From Streptomyces sp. NBC_01233 (GTDB lineage: Bacteria > Actinomycetota > Actinomycetes > Streptomycetales > Streptomycetaceae), in contig NZ_CP108514.1 of the NCBI RefSeq assembly GCF_035989305.1, forward strand, positions 186,001 to 250,000: DNA of 64,000 nt, read 5' to 3'. Position 1 is the stretch's first letter, and each line of letters opens with the position of its first letter. The position numbers were made by a program, and so were the translations under genes. Shown here one piece after another: positions 1 to 8,937 of the stretch. The notes under the pieces are model-generated. The model was given only the letters and a program-made list of their open reading frames with translations. It was not told where the DNA came from and did no database searches.

Positions 1-889
1 CAGCGCGCAGGGCTATCGGGTGGTGCTGGCCGCCGAGACGATGGAGGCGGTCACCACCTCCGCCGGGGTACGGATCCTGCCCGACCTCACCTTCGCCGAC
101 GCGGCCGCGCGCAGCATCGACACCCTGATGGTGCCCGGTTCGGTCGAAGTCGACGGACTCGCCCGCGTCCATGCCGTCACCGATCCGGCCGTGGTGCACT
201 GGGTGAAGGAGCTGGCGGGCAGGTCCCGGCGCATCGCGTCGGTGTGCGTGGGGGCGCATCTGTTGGCGGCCGCCGGACTCCTGGACGGCAAGCGCGCCAC
301 CACCCACTGGTCGACCGCGCAGCAGCTCGCCGCCGACCACCCGGCGGTCGAGGTCGACGCCGACCCCATCTTCATCCGCGACCAGGACGTGTGGACCGGA
401 GCGGGGATCACCGCGTGCCTGGACCTGTCACTGGCGCTGGTCGCCGAGGACTTCGGCGAGACGGTCGCGCTGCGCGTCGCCCGGCAGCTGGTGATGTACC
501 TCAAGCGTCCCAGCGGGCAGAGCCAGTTCAGCGTCCCGATCGAGCCCGTCTCCACGACGCGGCGCATGGACGACCTCCGCCACTACATCACCGGCAACAT
601 CACCGGTCGGCTCACCGTCACCGATCTCGCCGCATACGCCCATGTCAGCGAACGGCAGCTCACCCGCATCTTCAAGACCGAACTGGGCATGACCCCGGCC
701 GCCTACATCGAATCGGCCCGCGTCGAGGCGGCACGCAACCAGCTGGAGTCCACCGACGACACCCTGGAACGGGTCGCCTCGGCGTGCGGCTTCAACACCC
801 CCGACACCCTGATCCGCGCGTTCCGCCGGAAACTGAACACCACCCCGACCGAATACCGCAGCCGCTTCCGGCACACCCGCCACCCCTGA
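1..889 (+). CDS. GlxA-type AraC-family regulator, 5' truncated by window edge
   Basis: A DJ-1/PfpI-like domain is followed by a C-terminal AraC helix-turn-helix, the architecture of GlxA-type transcriptional regulators. The frame is open from base 2 and already in conserved sequence (GYRVVLAAET), so the GTG at 20 is internal and the true start lies outside the window. The nucleophile-elbow region reads VCVGAHLLAAAGLLDG, with Cys in the usual place; in this family the domain is normally a ligand sensor, not an enzyme. The last 100 residues hold the two AraC helix-turn-helix units (LTVTDLAAYAHVSERQLTRI and the ERVASACGFNTPDTL region). The target is unknown. The next gene converges from the opposite strand. 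Confidence 0.9.
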   Translation, partial: SAQGYRVVLAAETMEAVTTSAGVRILPDLTFADAAARSIDTLMVPGSVEVDGLARVHAVTDPAVVHWVKELAGRSRRIASVCVGAHLLAAAGLLDGKRATTHWSTAQQLAADHPAVEVDADPIFIRDQDVWTGAGITACLDLSLALVAEDFGETVALRVARQLVMYLKRPSGQSQFSVPIEPVSTTRRMDDLRHYITGNITGRLTVTDLAAYAHVSERQLTRIFKTELGMTPAAYIESARVEAARNQLESTDDTLERVASACGFNTPDTLIRAFRRKLNTTPTEYRSRFRHTRHP

Positions 890-960
890 CCGTTCCGGAT
901 GGACGGACAGGTCTGCCACCTGGCCCGCGAGACGGCCGCCCCCGGTGCGCTCCCCGGGTA

Positions 961-2247
961 CTACCGGTGAAGGGCGCGGGGGCGGTCGGCGGTGCGCAGC
1001 GCCTGCAGCCGCTGTTCGGCAAGGAGCAGGTGACGGGGATCCGCCAACGGCAACGCGCCCAGGAGTGCGACCAGCCCGGGCCCGAACTCCAGCGCCAGAG
1101 GCCGGTCCCTGACCTGAGCCCAGCAGTAGAGTGCACCGGCCGCCGCGGCGTGCACCTCCGGGGCATCAGCACCCTGACGGGCCAGCCGAGCCTGGCCGGC
1201 GCCGATCCACAGCCGGGTGGCCAACGGGAAATCGCCCGCCATCCGCGCCAGATCAGCACGGATCTCCACCCACCCGGTCGCCTCCGAAGAGGCGTGGCCA
1301 CAGGCCTGCAGAACGTACTCCTCCCACGCCTGAGCGAGCTGTGCCGCCTCCACGTGACGACCCGCCGTGGCCAGTGCGTGAATGTGAGGCCGCGGATCGC
1401 CACCAGAAGCGGAAACCGGCCCGGAGACGGCCGCGGGATCAGGCACGGGCTCCGGCTCGGCGGTCGACGCGGGGGTGGGGACGGGGGCGGGGTGCTGCGG
1501 CTGCCGCGGAGGTTGGGACTGGTGGGACTGTTGGAAGTAGTGAGGCTCCTGCTGTGGTCCGGGACGCATGCCGAGCTCGCGGGCGGTCGGCAGGACCACG
1601 GTCCCCGGAGGCAGCGCCGCAGCCGAAACCGCCAGGGCATGCAGCTGGACATTGCCGGGCCGACCCGGGCCGCGGCGCAGCTGCTCGATCCAGTGCCGGG
1701 TGTATCCGCTCACCGCGGCGCCCGCCGCCGGGGCGAAAGCCGGCGGGCAGATCACCCCGTACACCTCCGCCGAGGGCGAGGCCGGCAGACTGCCGTACTC
1801 CTGCAGCAGCGGCCAGGCCTCCTTGTCGGCGGCCAGATCGAGAAGCACCGTCGTCAGCCCGGCGGGGCGGGCACGCAGTTCGCTGCCCAGCCACTCCCAG
1901 GGCAGCGAGGTATAGCGCACCGAGGCCGCGGTCGTGCCGGCCAGCGCAAGATGCAGACGCCGGCCCCGACGGTCCACCGTGAGACGGCCCGAAAGGTAGA
2001 CCAGCAGCGGCCCCGGCGTGGCAGCAGCCGTACGCAGCCGCGTCAGCACGGTGTTCGGATCACGCGCGCCGTCGAGGCAGACCGTGTCACTGGGAAGCCC
2101 GCTGTCCAACAAGGCGGAAGCGGGCACCATCGCCAGGGCGGCAAGGTTCGCGCTCGGCGCCAGCTGCACCGTACGCCGCCGCACAGCCACATCACCCGCT
2201 ATCAGCAGCACGTGCCCTCGCTGCTGCTCCAATGCGTTCAAGTGCAT
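961..2247 (-). CDS. Caspase-fold-like protein lacking catalytic residues, with Gln/Pro linker and helical C-terminus
   Basis: A 428-residue protein with three parts. Residues 1-205 resemble the p20 region of caspase-family (peptidase C14) proteins: an N-terminal hydrophobic strand, then LLVYLSGR and LPWEWLGSELR followed by TTVLLDLAADKEAW. Where active relatives have a Gly-His pair after the Tyr-x-Ser/Ala strand and an Asp-Cys-Cys box, this protein has SGRL and LLDLAADK, so both the His and Cys appear to be absent. Residues about 230-275 are a Gln/Pro-rich linker. The remaining 150 residues are Ala-rich and helical, TPR-like. It is divergent from the downstream phosphopantetheinyl transferase with only about 29 bases between starts. 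The caspase-fold relationship is recognised by motif order only and should be tested by profile search. Confidence 0.6.
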   Translation of the reverse strand: MHLNALEQQRGHVLLIAGDVAVRRRTVQLAPSANLAALAMVPASALLDSGLPSDTVCLDGARDPNTVLTRLRTAAATPGPLLVYLSGRLTVDRRGRRLHLALAGTTAASVRYTSLPWEWLGSELRARPAGLTTVLLDLAADKEAWPLLQEYGSLPASPSAEVYGVICPPAFAPAAGAAVSGYTRHWIEQLRRGPGRPGNVQLHALAVSAAALPPGTVVLPTARELGMRPGPQQEPHYFQQSHQSQPPRQPQHPAPVPTPASTAEPEPVPDPAAVSGPVSASGGDPRPHIHALATAGRHVEAAQLAQAWEEYVLQACGHASSEATGWVEIRADLARMAGDFPLATRLWIGAGQARLARQGADAPEVHAAAAGALYCWAQVRDRPLALEFGPGLVALLGALPLADPRHLLLAEQRLQALRTADRPRALHR

Positions 2248-2276
2248 ACGCAGACCGTACTCACACCACCGGCGCC

Positions 2277-3038
2277 ATGAAGAACAGTACGGCAGACCAC
2301 GGACCGACCGACTGGTCTACCCTCGGTCATGTGATCGACCACGTGAAGCAACTCGGCAGCCAGACACCGCGGACCGGGCCGCCCCCCACGGGCGCGGGCG
2401 TGTCGGTGTGGTCCTGGAGCACCACGGCGGACGTCGTCGGCGGACGGCCCGTCCAGGAGGCCGGCGCGGTACTCGACGCGGACGAACGCGGCCGGGCCGC
2501 TCGCATGGTCCAGCCCGCCGACCGCCACCGCTACCTCGCCTCGCACCTCGGGCTGCGCGTCCTCCTCGGCAGCCACCTGGGGCTGGCCCCGCGGGACATA
2601 CGCCTGATCCGGGAGGACTGCCCGTGCTGCGGCGCCCCGCACGGCCGCCCCGCCGTGGCCGACGCCGCCCTCCACTTCTCCCTCTCCCACAGCGGCGACA
2701 TGGCCTACCTCGCCCTCGCCGCACGACCCGTCGGCGTCGACATCGAGGCGATCCCGAGCCCGCAGGCGGTGGCGGACGTCATCAACGCCCTGCACCCGGC
2801 GGAGACCGCCGAGCTGAACGCCCTCGCCATCGAACAACGCCCCACCGCACTCGCCCGCCTGTGGGCCCGCAAGGAAGCCGTCCTCAAGGCCACCGGCACC
2901 GGCCTGGCCCAAGGCCTCACCCACCCCTACGTCGGCAGCCACCCCGCCCCGGCCCACCCACCCGGCTGGACCCTCGCCGACCTCCCCGCCCCCCACGACT
3001 ACAAAGCCGCCCTCGCCACCACCGACGACAAGACCTAG
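2277..3038 (+). CDS. 4'-phosphopantetheinyl transferase superfamily protein
   Basis: Transfers the phosphopantetheine arm of CoA onto a conserved serine of carrier proteins. The 253-residue product has the Sfp-type signatures: RPVGVDIEAI near residue 152 (Mg-binding Asp and Glu) and WARKEAVLKATGTGL near residue 196, plus FSLSHSGDMAYLAL before the first. The length is normal for the Sfp/EntD branch. I chose the ATG at 2277; an upstream in-frame start would overlap the divergent gene. No polyketide or peptide synthetase lies in this window, so the carrier protein it serves is encoded elsewhere. Confidence 0.88.
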   Translation: MKNSTADHGPTDWSTLGHVIDHVKQLGSQTPRTGPPPTGAGVSVWSWSTTADVVGGRPVQEAGAVLDADERGRAARMVQPADRHRYLASHLGLRVLLGSHLGLAPRDIRLIREDCPCCGAPHGRPAVADAALHFSLSHSGDMAYLALAARPVGVDIEAIPSPQAVADVINALHPAETAELNALAIEQRPTALARLWARKEAVLKATGTGLAQGLTHPYVGSHPAPAHPPGWTLADLPAPHDYKAALATTDDKT

Positions 3039-3052
3039 GCGGGGCGGCCGGG

Positions 3053-3991
3053 TCAGGAGTGCTGCGGGGCGGCCGTGTCGTGGGAAGCGGGCCAGGAGGC
3101 CCAGCGGGCGGGGGTGAAGGCGTCGGCGGTGGCGCGGATGTTCAGGGCGCCCGGGCCGGCGAAGTGGGCGGGTACGACCAGTTCCCTCTCATCCGCTGCC
3201 CGTTGCAGGACGCGGCGGCGGCTGGCCGCCGCCTGTACCGGGTCCATGCAGAAGCAGCTGTTGCAGGAGGGCTGGACGATCTGCACCGGGCTGTGCACGA
3301 GATCGCCGACGAACACGGCCCGCTCACCTCGGGATGCCAGGCGCAGGACGGACGAGCCGGGGGTGTGGCCGGGGGCGGGCTCCAGGGTGAGGTGTTCGTC
3401 GATGCGGTGGGCGCCGTCCCACAGCACGGCCTGTCCGGCCTGGTGGACCGGCGCGATGCTGTCCTCGTAGACCAGACCGTCGTCCGGGTTCCTTCCCTTT
3501 CCACGGGAGTTGCCGGGCCCAAAGTGGAAGTCGTCCGCGGCGGGGATGAGGTAGCGGGCGCGGGGGAACGCCGGGACCCACTCTCCGCCCACGTCGTGGG
3601 TGTTCCAGCCGACGTGATCGGCGTGGAGGTGGGTGTTGACGACGACGTCGACGTCCTCCGGGTGGACTCCGACGCTGGCCAGGGCGCCCAGGAAGTCGGC
3701 CTGCCAGTGGTGGAAATGGGGGGTGTGGGGGCGTTCGCGGCCGTTGCCGACCCCGGTGTCGATCAGGACGGTCTGTCCGGCGCTGCGCAGGACCCAGGAC
3801 TGCAGGGCCATCACCGCCTGGCCCTGCTCCGGCTGCCAGTGGTCCGGGGCCAGCCAGTGCCCGTTGTCCTCCCACAGCCCGGAGGAGTCCGGCACCAAGT
3901 CGCGGGCGGAGGTGAAGAAGCCCTGCCACTCGCGGACCCGGATCACCTCGACATCGCCCAGCCAGATCGACTGTGTGTTCTCATTCGTCAT
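3053..3991 (-). CDS. MBL-fold metallo-hydrolase
   Basis: A 312-residue metallo-beta-lactamase-fold hydrolase. The metal-binding motif HLHADH is at about residue 119 and is preceded by a conserved DVVVNT strand; a later metal His sits in EPAPGHTPGS, and the Asp in AVFVGDLVHSP bridges the metals. The N-terminal 50 residues and the HPVQI-like region suit the AHL-lactonase/PNGM-like branch, but the substrate cannot be read from sequence. It converges on the phosphopantetheinyl transferase gene with 14 bases between stops and is divergent from the AraC regulator at 4095, which may control it. Confidence 0.85.
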   Translation of the reverse strand: MTNENTQSIWLGDVEVIRVREWQGFFTSARDLVPDSSGLWEDNGHWLAPDHWQPEQGQAVMALQSWVLRSAGQTVLIDTGVGNGRERPHTPHFHHWQADFLGALASVGVHPEDVDVVVNTHLHADHVGWNTHDVGGEWVPAFPRARYLIPAADDFHFGPGNSRGKGRNPDDGLVYEDSIAPVHQAGQAVLWDGAHRIDEHLTLEPAPGHTPGSSVLRLASRGERAVFVGDLVHSPVQIVQPSCNSCFCMDPVQAAASRRRVLQRAADERELVVPAHFAGPGALNIRATADAFTPARWASWPASHDTAAPQHS

Positions 3992-4094
3992 GCTCCGACC
4001 CTAGAAAGAAGCCGGTGAGCTCCTCAATGCCCGCCCGGCTCATACCGATACGCGGGCGTCTCATGCGGGGTCGGCGGCCCGGTAGCGTGGCGGG

Positions 4095-5261
4095 ATGGAC
4101 GTGGTGAGCGATGCGATCTCGACCGTACGGATCGGGCGGCCCTCCTCGCAGAGGGTGCGGGTGAAGGGGAGTTGGTGCGCCCGCCTGGACCCGTACGACG
4201 GCGCCGGGTTCCACATCGTGCTGGAGGGCAGCTGCTGGCTGCTGCCCGACGGCGCCGGTGCGCCCCTTTCACTGGGCGCGGGGGACGCGGTGCTGCTGCC
4301 GCACGGGACAGGCCACGTGATCGCCGACCGTCCGGCCGGTGCGCGGGAGCTGGAGCGGGCTGTGCCGTTCGAACAGTGGGACGCGGCACGCACGACAGGC
4401 GTACCGGGGCCGGCGGTTGGGGCGGGCCGGCGCGGCGGGCCGGGGGCGGGGACGGGCGGTGGATCTGGTCGGTCGGATGGGGTGGGTGTGGCGGCTGGGG
4501 CGAGGGCTCCGGCCGAGGGCGCTGTGGTGGAGATGCTGTGCGGCAAGTACCGGCTCGACCGTAGCCGGGCGCACCCTCTGATGGCGGAGCTGCCGCAGGT
4601 CGTGCACCTGCCCTCCCGGGTGGGGGCGCGGCCGGAACTAAGGTCTGCCATCGACCTGTTGGGCCGTGAGCTGGGCGAGCAGCGGCCTGGTTCCGGCATC
4701 GCGGTGCCCGGCCTGCTCGACCTGTTGCTCGTCTACATGATCCGCTCCTGGGTGACCGAGGGCGGGAGCGGGACGTGGTCGGCAGTGCTGGGCGATCCGG
4801 TGGCTGCCGCCGCGCTGCGGGCCCTGCACGCGGACCCGTCCGCACCGTGGACCATTGAGCGTCTGGCGGCACAGGTGGGGGTGTCCCGGCCCACCCTGGC
4901 GCGGCGTTTCACGTCCCTGGTGGGCCGGCCCCCGATGGCGTACCTGACCTGGTGGCGGCTGAGTCTGGCCGCGGCGGTGCTGCGCGGGTCCGAGGAGCCG
5001 CTGGCCGCGGTGGCGCGGCGGGTCGGCTACGGCAGCCCGTACGCCCTCTCGCACGCCTTCAGCCGCGAGTTCGGCACCACGCCCGGCCGCTACCGGGCCC
5101 AGGGCCTGCCGGAAACGGGCCCGGAGACGGAGGCCGGGGCCCGGCCGGTGGCGGAGGCGGATGGCGGGGCCAGGGACGGTGCCGGGGCCGGGCCGGAAGT
5201 CCGGGCGGAGGCCGGGGCCGTGATGGCGGGGGTGGTCAGCGGGGGGCGTTTCGCGGAGTGA
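4095..5261 (+). CDS. AraC family transcriptional regulator with cupin-like sensor
   Basis: 388 residues. The N-terminal part (about 1-200) is an AraC cupin-type ligand-binding domain with strands such as FHIVLEGSCWLL and GDAVLLPHGTGHVI and an HLPSRVG segment. The two helix-turn-helix units are at about 245-340 (WTIERLAAQVGVSRPTLARR and AAVARRVGYGSPYALSHAFS). The last 50 residues are a low-complexity Gly/Ala/Glu tail. It starts about 100 bases from the divergent MBL hydrolase gene, making that gene a natural target. Its 3' end overlaps the convergent gene at 5236 by 26 bases. Confidence 0.85.
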   Translation: MDVVSDAISTVRIGRPSSQRVRVKGSWCARLDPYDGAGFHIVLEGSCWLLPDGAGAPLSLGAGDAVLLPHGTGHVIADRPAGARELERAVPFEQWDAARTTGVPGPAVGAGRRGGPGAGTGGGSGRSDGVGVAAGARAPAEGAVVEMLCGKYRLDRSRAHPLMAELPQVVHLPSRVGARPELRSAIDLLGRELGEQRPGSGIAVPGLLDLLLVYMIRSWVTEGGSGTWSAVLGDPVAAAALRALHADPSAPWTIERLAAQVGVSRPTLARRFTSLVGRPPMAYLTWWRLSLAAAVLRGSEEPLAAVARRVGYGSPYALSHAFSREFGTTPGRYRAQGLPETGPETEAGARPVAEADGGARDGAGAGPEVRAEAGAVMAGVVSGGRFAE

Positions 5262-6117
5262 GGAGGGTGTTGGCGTCGGCGTAGGGCAGGGCGTCCGCGC
5301 CGAAGCCGAAGGTGCCCGACCCGGCGATCTCGCGGGCCGCCCTCGTCAGGGCGCCCAGTGCGGCCCGGGACAGGGCCGAGCCGGTGCTGATGCGGCGCAC
5401 CCCGAGGGCGCCGAGGTCGGCGACGGACAGGTTCAGGGCGCCGCCCATGAGGACGTTGACCGGGCGGGTCAGCGAGGAGCAGACGGCGCGGATCGCGTCG
5501 GCGTCGGGGAGGGCCGGCGCGTACAGGACGTGGGCGCCGGCTTCCTGATAGGCCTTCAGACGGGCGATGGTGTCGTCGAGGTCGGGCCGGTCGTGGAAGA
5601 AGTTCTCGGCGCGGGCGGTGATGGTGAAGGGGAAGTCGAGCCGTTCGGCCGCTTCGACGGCGGCCGCCACCCGCTCCGCGGCTTCGGACAGGGGGCGCAC
5701 GGGGTCCTCGTCGTCTCCGGTGGAGTCCTCGATCGAGGCGCCGACCAGGCCGGTCGCGGCGGCGGCCCGGATGGTGTCGGCGACGTCTTGGGGGGTCGGG
5801 CCGAAGCCGCTCTCCAGGTCGGCCGTGACGGGCAGGCGGGTGGCCTCCACGATGCTGCGGGCGTTGTCGAGGACCTCTGTGCGGCTGAGGGCGCCCGCGC
5901 CGTCGGGGCGGCCCAGGCTGTGGGCCAGGCCGGCTCCGGTGGTGGCGAGGGCCGGGAACCCGAACCCGGTCAGGATGCGGGCGCTGCCCGCGTCCCACGG
6001 GTTGGCCACCACGAACGGGCCGGGGCCCTCGTGCAGGGCCCGGAAGGCAACGGCCCGCCGGTACCGGGCATCAGCGGAGGCGGAGGAAGGGGCGGGGGTG
6101 GCAGAGGCGGCGTCCAT
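5236..6117 (-). CDS. Isocitrate lyase/PEP mutase family protein
   Basis: A 293-residue TIM-barrel enzyme of the PEP mutase/isocitrate lyase superfamily, which makes or breaks C-C or P-C bonds next to a carboxylate. Recognisable elements are the N-terminal PFVVANPWDAGSARIL, TADLESGFG, VGASIEDSTGDDEDPVRP (metal-binding acidic cluster) and FPFTITARAENF. It has no isocitrate-lyase KKCGH loop, so it is not a glyoxylate-cycle lyase; the oxaloacetate hydrolase or 2-methylisocitrate-lyase-like side of the family fits better. It stands alone and overlaps the 3' end of the AraC gene tail to tail. Confidence 0.85.
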   Translation of the reverse strand: MDAASATPAPSSASADARYRRAVAFRALHEGPGPFVVANPWDAGSARILTGFGFPALATTGAGLAHSLGRPDGAGALSRTEVLDNARSIVEATRLPVTADLESGFGPTPQDVADTIRAAAATGLVGASIEDSTGDDEDPVRPLSEAAERVAAAVEAAERLDFPFTITARAENFFHDRPDLDDTIARLKAYQEAGAHVLYAPALPDADAIRAVCSSLTRPVNVLMGGALNLSVADLGALGVRRISTGSALSRAALGALTRAAREIAGSGTFGFGADALPYADANTLLTPRNAPR

Positions 6118-6163
6118 CTCGTGATCTTCGCAGGGAACCCCGGCCTTCGGACCCGCCCGGGTG

Positions 6164-6688
6164 TCACAGCACGTGCCGGTACCAGCGCCGGTGCACCGCG
6201 GGTTCCACGCCGAGGACGGCGGCGCCCGCGATCGCGCCGACCAGCAGGGCGGGCCATCCGCCGCCCAGGAACGCGCCGAGGCAGGCGGCGGCCACGGCGA
6301 GCGGGCGCAGCAGGGTCAACGGGCCGAGGCCGATGACCATGGCGAGGGTGCTGGCCCGGAACGGCAGGAGGAAGTAGGCGGCGAGGGAGAGCAGCACGGC
6401 GGTGGCGTAGGCGGTGAGCGGGAGCAGGTAGCCGAGGCCTCCGGCGGTCAGGGTGTGGTAGGTCCGGGCCCGGTCGGATGCGGTCAGCAGCAGGCCGGCG
6501 GCGGTCAGTGCGGGGGCAAGCAGCAGGACGGTGCCGAGGGCCAGCCCGCGCAGGGCGGCCCGGGCGGTGGCCCGGTGTTTGCGGATGCGGGCGTCGCGGC
6601 CGGCATAGGCACGGAAGCCGCTGAACGTCGCGTCGAGAAGACCCAGGAGAAGGAGCGCGAGGGGGACGAGGGGCAGGGTGCACGTCAT
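6164..6688 (-). CDS. Hypothetical membrane protein (five to six predicted membrane segments)
   Basis: 174 residues dominated by hydrophobic stretches: an N-terminal LPLVPLALLLLGLLDATFSG helix, then helices around residues 48-68, 83-110, 115-135 and 140-160. It has no recognised motif. Its ATG overlaps the stop of the upstream methyltransferase gene (ATGA at 6685-6688), so the two are translationally coupled and probably act together, for example on a lipid or membrane-bound substrate. I cannot assign a function. Confidence 0.7.
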   Translation of the reverse strand: MTCTLPLVPLALLLLGLLDATFSGFRAYAGRDARIRKHRATARAALRGLALGTVLLLAPALTAAGLLLTASDRARTYHTLTAGGLGYLLPLTAYATAVLLSLAAYFLLPFRASTLAMVIGLGPLTLLRPLAVAAACLGAFLGGGWPALLVGAIAGAAVLGVEPAVHRRWYRHVL

Positions 6689-7671
6689 CGGTTGGCCTCG
6701 GTGAGGTGCTCGGGGCCGACCAGGCGGCGGGCGGAGCGTCCCAGGGCCCGGCGCAGCGGCGCCTCCAGGTGCGGGCGCACTCCGATGACCGGGCGCAGGG
6801 TGGTGCAGAACGGGTTCGCCGCGCCGCGCGGCTCGTACAGCAGGGGCCGGATGCCGGGTGCGGCGGCGGCCGACAGCAGTGTTTCGTCGCTGTGTGCGCG
6901 CTGTGCGGAGACGACGCCGTCGTGGCGGCCGAGCGGGTGGCGCATCCGGGCGCGGTGGAAGATCCAGGCACCGATGGGCGCCAGGCGGGTCGCGGCGATG
7001 TCGAAGTGGCAGAAGGCCTGTGCCGGTGAGGCGGCCTGGGTCTGGAAGAACTCGGCCAGGGCGGGGCCGCGGAAGTGGTGCAGCACGCCGGTGGAGACGT
7101 AGACGGTGGCCGCCTGCGGCAGGTCGAAGGCGTTGCCGTGGACGAAGCGGCAGTTCAGCCCCTCCGCGCGGGCGAGGTGGCCGGCTTCACCGACCAGCGC
7201 TGCATCGAGATCGACGCCGACCAGCTCGACATCCGCACCCAGGGCGTGGGTGGCCGCCAGCCAGCGGACGAGGTAGCCCAGGCCGCAGCCGACATCGACC
7301 AGCCGGTACGGGCCGCCCTGCCGGCCGTCGGTCTCCCGGATCGCGGTGAAGACCGGGCCGAGGAGCTGGACCAGGCGTTCGCCGATCCGGAGTTCCTCGC
7401 TCAGCCGCTGGAGCTCGGTGTGCACGCCGATCAGGAGCCGGTCCACGGCGTCGGGGTCCAGCACCCCGTCCGGGCCGGCGGGCAGCCCGGCGACGATCCT
7501 CGCGGCGCGTTCGTCACCGCTCTCGCGGAGCCGGCGGATCACCTCGGCGCGCTGGACGGGGAGCCGGTGGCCGGTGCGGGGGTCCACCGCCGTGATCAGG
7601 TCGGATATTTCAAGTGAGTGCACGAGGCGGAACCCTACGGCCTCCCCCGTCCAGCCCTGCCGGCCGCCCAC
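6685..7671 (-). CDS. Class I SAM-dependent methyltransferase
   Basis: The central region carries the SAM-binding glycine motif (RLVDVGCGLGYLVRWL, near residue 125), an acidic residue ending the second strand (ELVGVDLD) and a FVHGNAFDLP motif IV region. The first 100 residues are a helical N-terminal domain. The frame opens at 7671, but a GTG at 7623 (start of VHSLEISDLI) is an equally plausible start. It is translationally coupled to the downstream membrane protein. The substrate is unknown. Confidence 0.8.
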   Translation of the reverse strand: MGGRQGWTGEAVGFRLVHSLEISDLITAVDPRTGHRLPVQRAEVIRRLRESGDERAARIVAGLPAGPDGVLDPDAVDRLLIGVHTELQRLSEELRIGERLVQLLGPVFTAIRETDGRQGGPYRLVDVGCGLGYLVRWLAATHALGADVELVGVDLDAALVGEAGHLARAEGLNCRFVHGNAFDLPQAATVYVSTGVLHHFRGPALAEFFQTQAASPAQAFCHFDIAATRLAPIGAWIFHRARMRHPLGRHDGVVSAQRAHSDETLLSAAAAPGIRPLLYEPRGAANPFCTTLRPVIGVRPHLEAPLRRALGRSARRLVGPEHLTEANR

Positions 7672-7826
7672 ACCGTCTCCGTCTCGTGGAGGCCATTTGT
7701 GATCTCCCTACAAGGCGCGGGTGTGATTTCCGGCGTAGGTGCCGCTCGTGTGCGGCTGCGCGTCCTGGCAAAAATGATCATGATCGGTGACCAGGCCGGT
7801 CATGACATCGCTTACGGGGGAGGTAC

Positions 7827-8717
7827 ATGCACAGCGGATACTCGCTCTTCGCAGGGACGATGGCCGACCTTACATACCCGCAGGTGGAGGCGGCGGCTGC
7901 TGCCGCCGGCGCATGCGTCCTGCTGCCCACAGGTGTCATCGAGCAGCACGGCCCCCATCTGCCGCTGGGCACCGACGCGTACGGCGCCTACCAGCTGTGC
8001 CGGATGGTGAAGGACGAGCTCGACCGGCAGGGGGCACCGGCGCTGATCGCCCCGCCTGTGTTCTGAGGGATCAATCAGGTTTCCGGTGCCTTCGCCGGGA
8101 CGTTCCGCACGCGCCCCGAGACCGCGGCCGCGCTGCACTTCGACATCATGGAATCCCTCGCCACGGACGGGTTCCAGCACATCTTCGTGATCAACCATCA
8201 GGGCGACATCGCTCACCATCGGATGCTCCTCGACGTCGTCACGCGCCGGCATGAGGAGGGCAGCACGGGAGTCGTCCTCATCGAGCCCGACTTCATCGCC
8301 GACCGCCTGGGCGGGGCGGCGAAGACATCCGCCCTGGCCACGTTCGCCATGCAGCCGCTGTTCGAGGGCCTGGAACTCACCGGCGAACTCGGCGTCCATG
8401 CCGAAGAGATCGAGAGCGCGCTGATGATGCGCTGGTTCCCCGAGCTCGTCGACTACGACGCCATGACCCGACTTCAGCCGACGGGCCTCGGGCCGGCGGA
8501 CCTGGCCGAATGGCGAAAGGGCGGCGAGCACGCCCGCAGTGTGACGCCGCAGGGCTACTTCGGCGCACCCAGCCCCCGCGACCCCCTCCTGTGGCGCTTC
8601 CACCAGCGCATGGCCCATGCCATGGCCGATGCCGTGGCCGGCTCGCTCACCGCTCACGAGATGGCGGGGGAGACGCGGCCGGGGCGGAACAACCCGGGGG
8701 TTTCGGAGGCCCCATAG
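7827..8717 (+). pseudogene. Creatininase family protein interrupted by one in-frame TGA
   Basis: Frame 7827-8066 and frame 8148-8717 are the same frame and together give a full creatininase-family protein of about 296 residues. The first half has the metal site EQHGPHLPLGTDAYG. The frame then meets TGA at 8064-8066 in a context (PPVF-stop-GINQVSGAF) where relatives have Trp, so a single TGG-to-TGA change explains the break. Beyond it the protein resumes immediately with PETAAALHFDIMESLATDGF. The usual NGHGGN motif is altered to INHQGDIAHH. A strong ribosome site (GGGGGAGG) precedes the ATG at 7827. A short dyad TGACC-N5-GGTCA at 7788-7802 sits just upstream. Translation could restart at the ATG at 8148. 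Confidence 0.82.
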
Positions 8718-8765
8718 CGGCCACACGCGCAGGAGGGGACGGACTACGAGGGAAGGAGCACTCCC

Positions 8766-8867
8766 ATGACGACGATGGTCCTGCTGATCGCGCCCATGGC
8801 GCTGGCCCTGCTGCTCGTCCACCGCAGGGGCGGGCACCGTGCCCGGCACCGGGCGGGCCGGTCCTGA
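8766..8867 (+). CDS. 33-residue single-span peptide
   Basis: ATG at 8766 with a good ribosome site (GGAAGGAG, 8 bases upstream) opens a 33-codon frame ending in TGA. The peptide starts with a 17-residue hydrophobic run (MTTMVLLIAPMALALLLV) followed by a strongly basic tail rich in His and Arg, typical of a small membrane peptide with a cytoplasmic positive end. I recognise no family. The ribosome site and membrane topology favour a real gene. Confidence 0.5.
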   Translation: MTTMVLLIAPMALALLLVHRRGGHRARHRAGRS

Positions 8868-8937
8868 GACGCGTCCCGCGTCCCGACCTGTCCGGCCCGG
8901 TCCGGCGTCACACGAGAGCGCAAGCGAGGTGAACGCG

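Noticed and set aside
244..2280. Long plus-strand open frame of 678 codons
   Set aside because: It lies antisense to the caspase-like gene and out of frame with the GlxA gene; the translation is Arg/Pro/His-rich, as expected for shadow frames in high-GC DNA.
2277..3038. Marker of a polyketide or peptide synthetase cluster in this window
   Set aside because: The phosphopantetheinyl transferase, P450s and MatB-like ligase are scattered among unrelated genes and no carrier protein or synthase gene is present.
8064..8066. Selenocysteine or programmed readthrough at the creatininase TGA
   Set aside because: Creatininases have Trp at this position, no structured element is evident after the TGA, and no selenocysteine genes are seen; a nonsense change or sequencing error is simpler.
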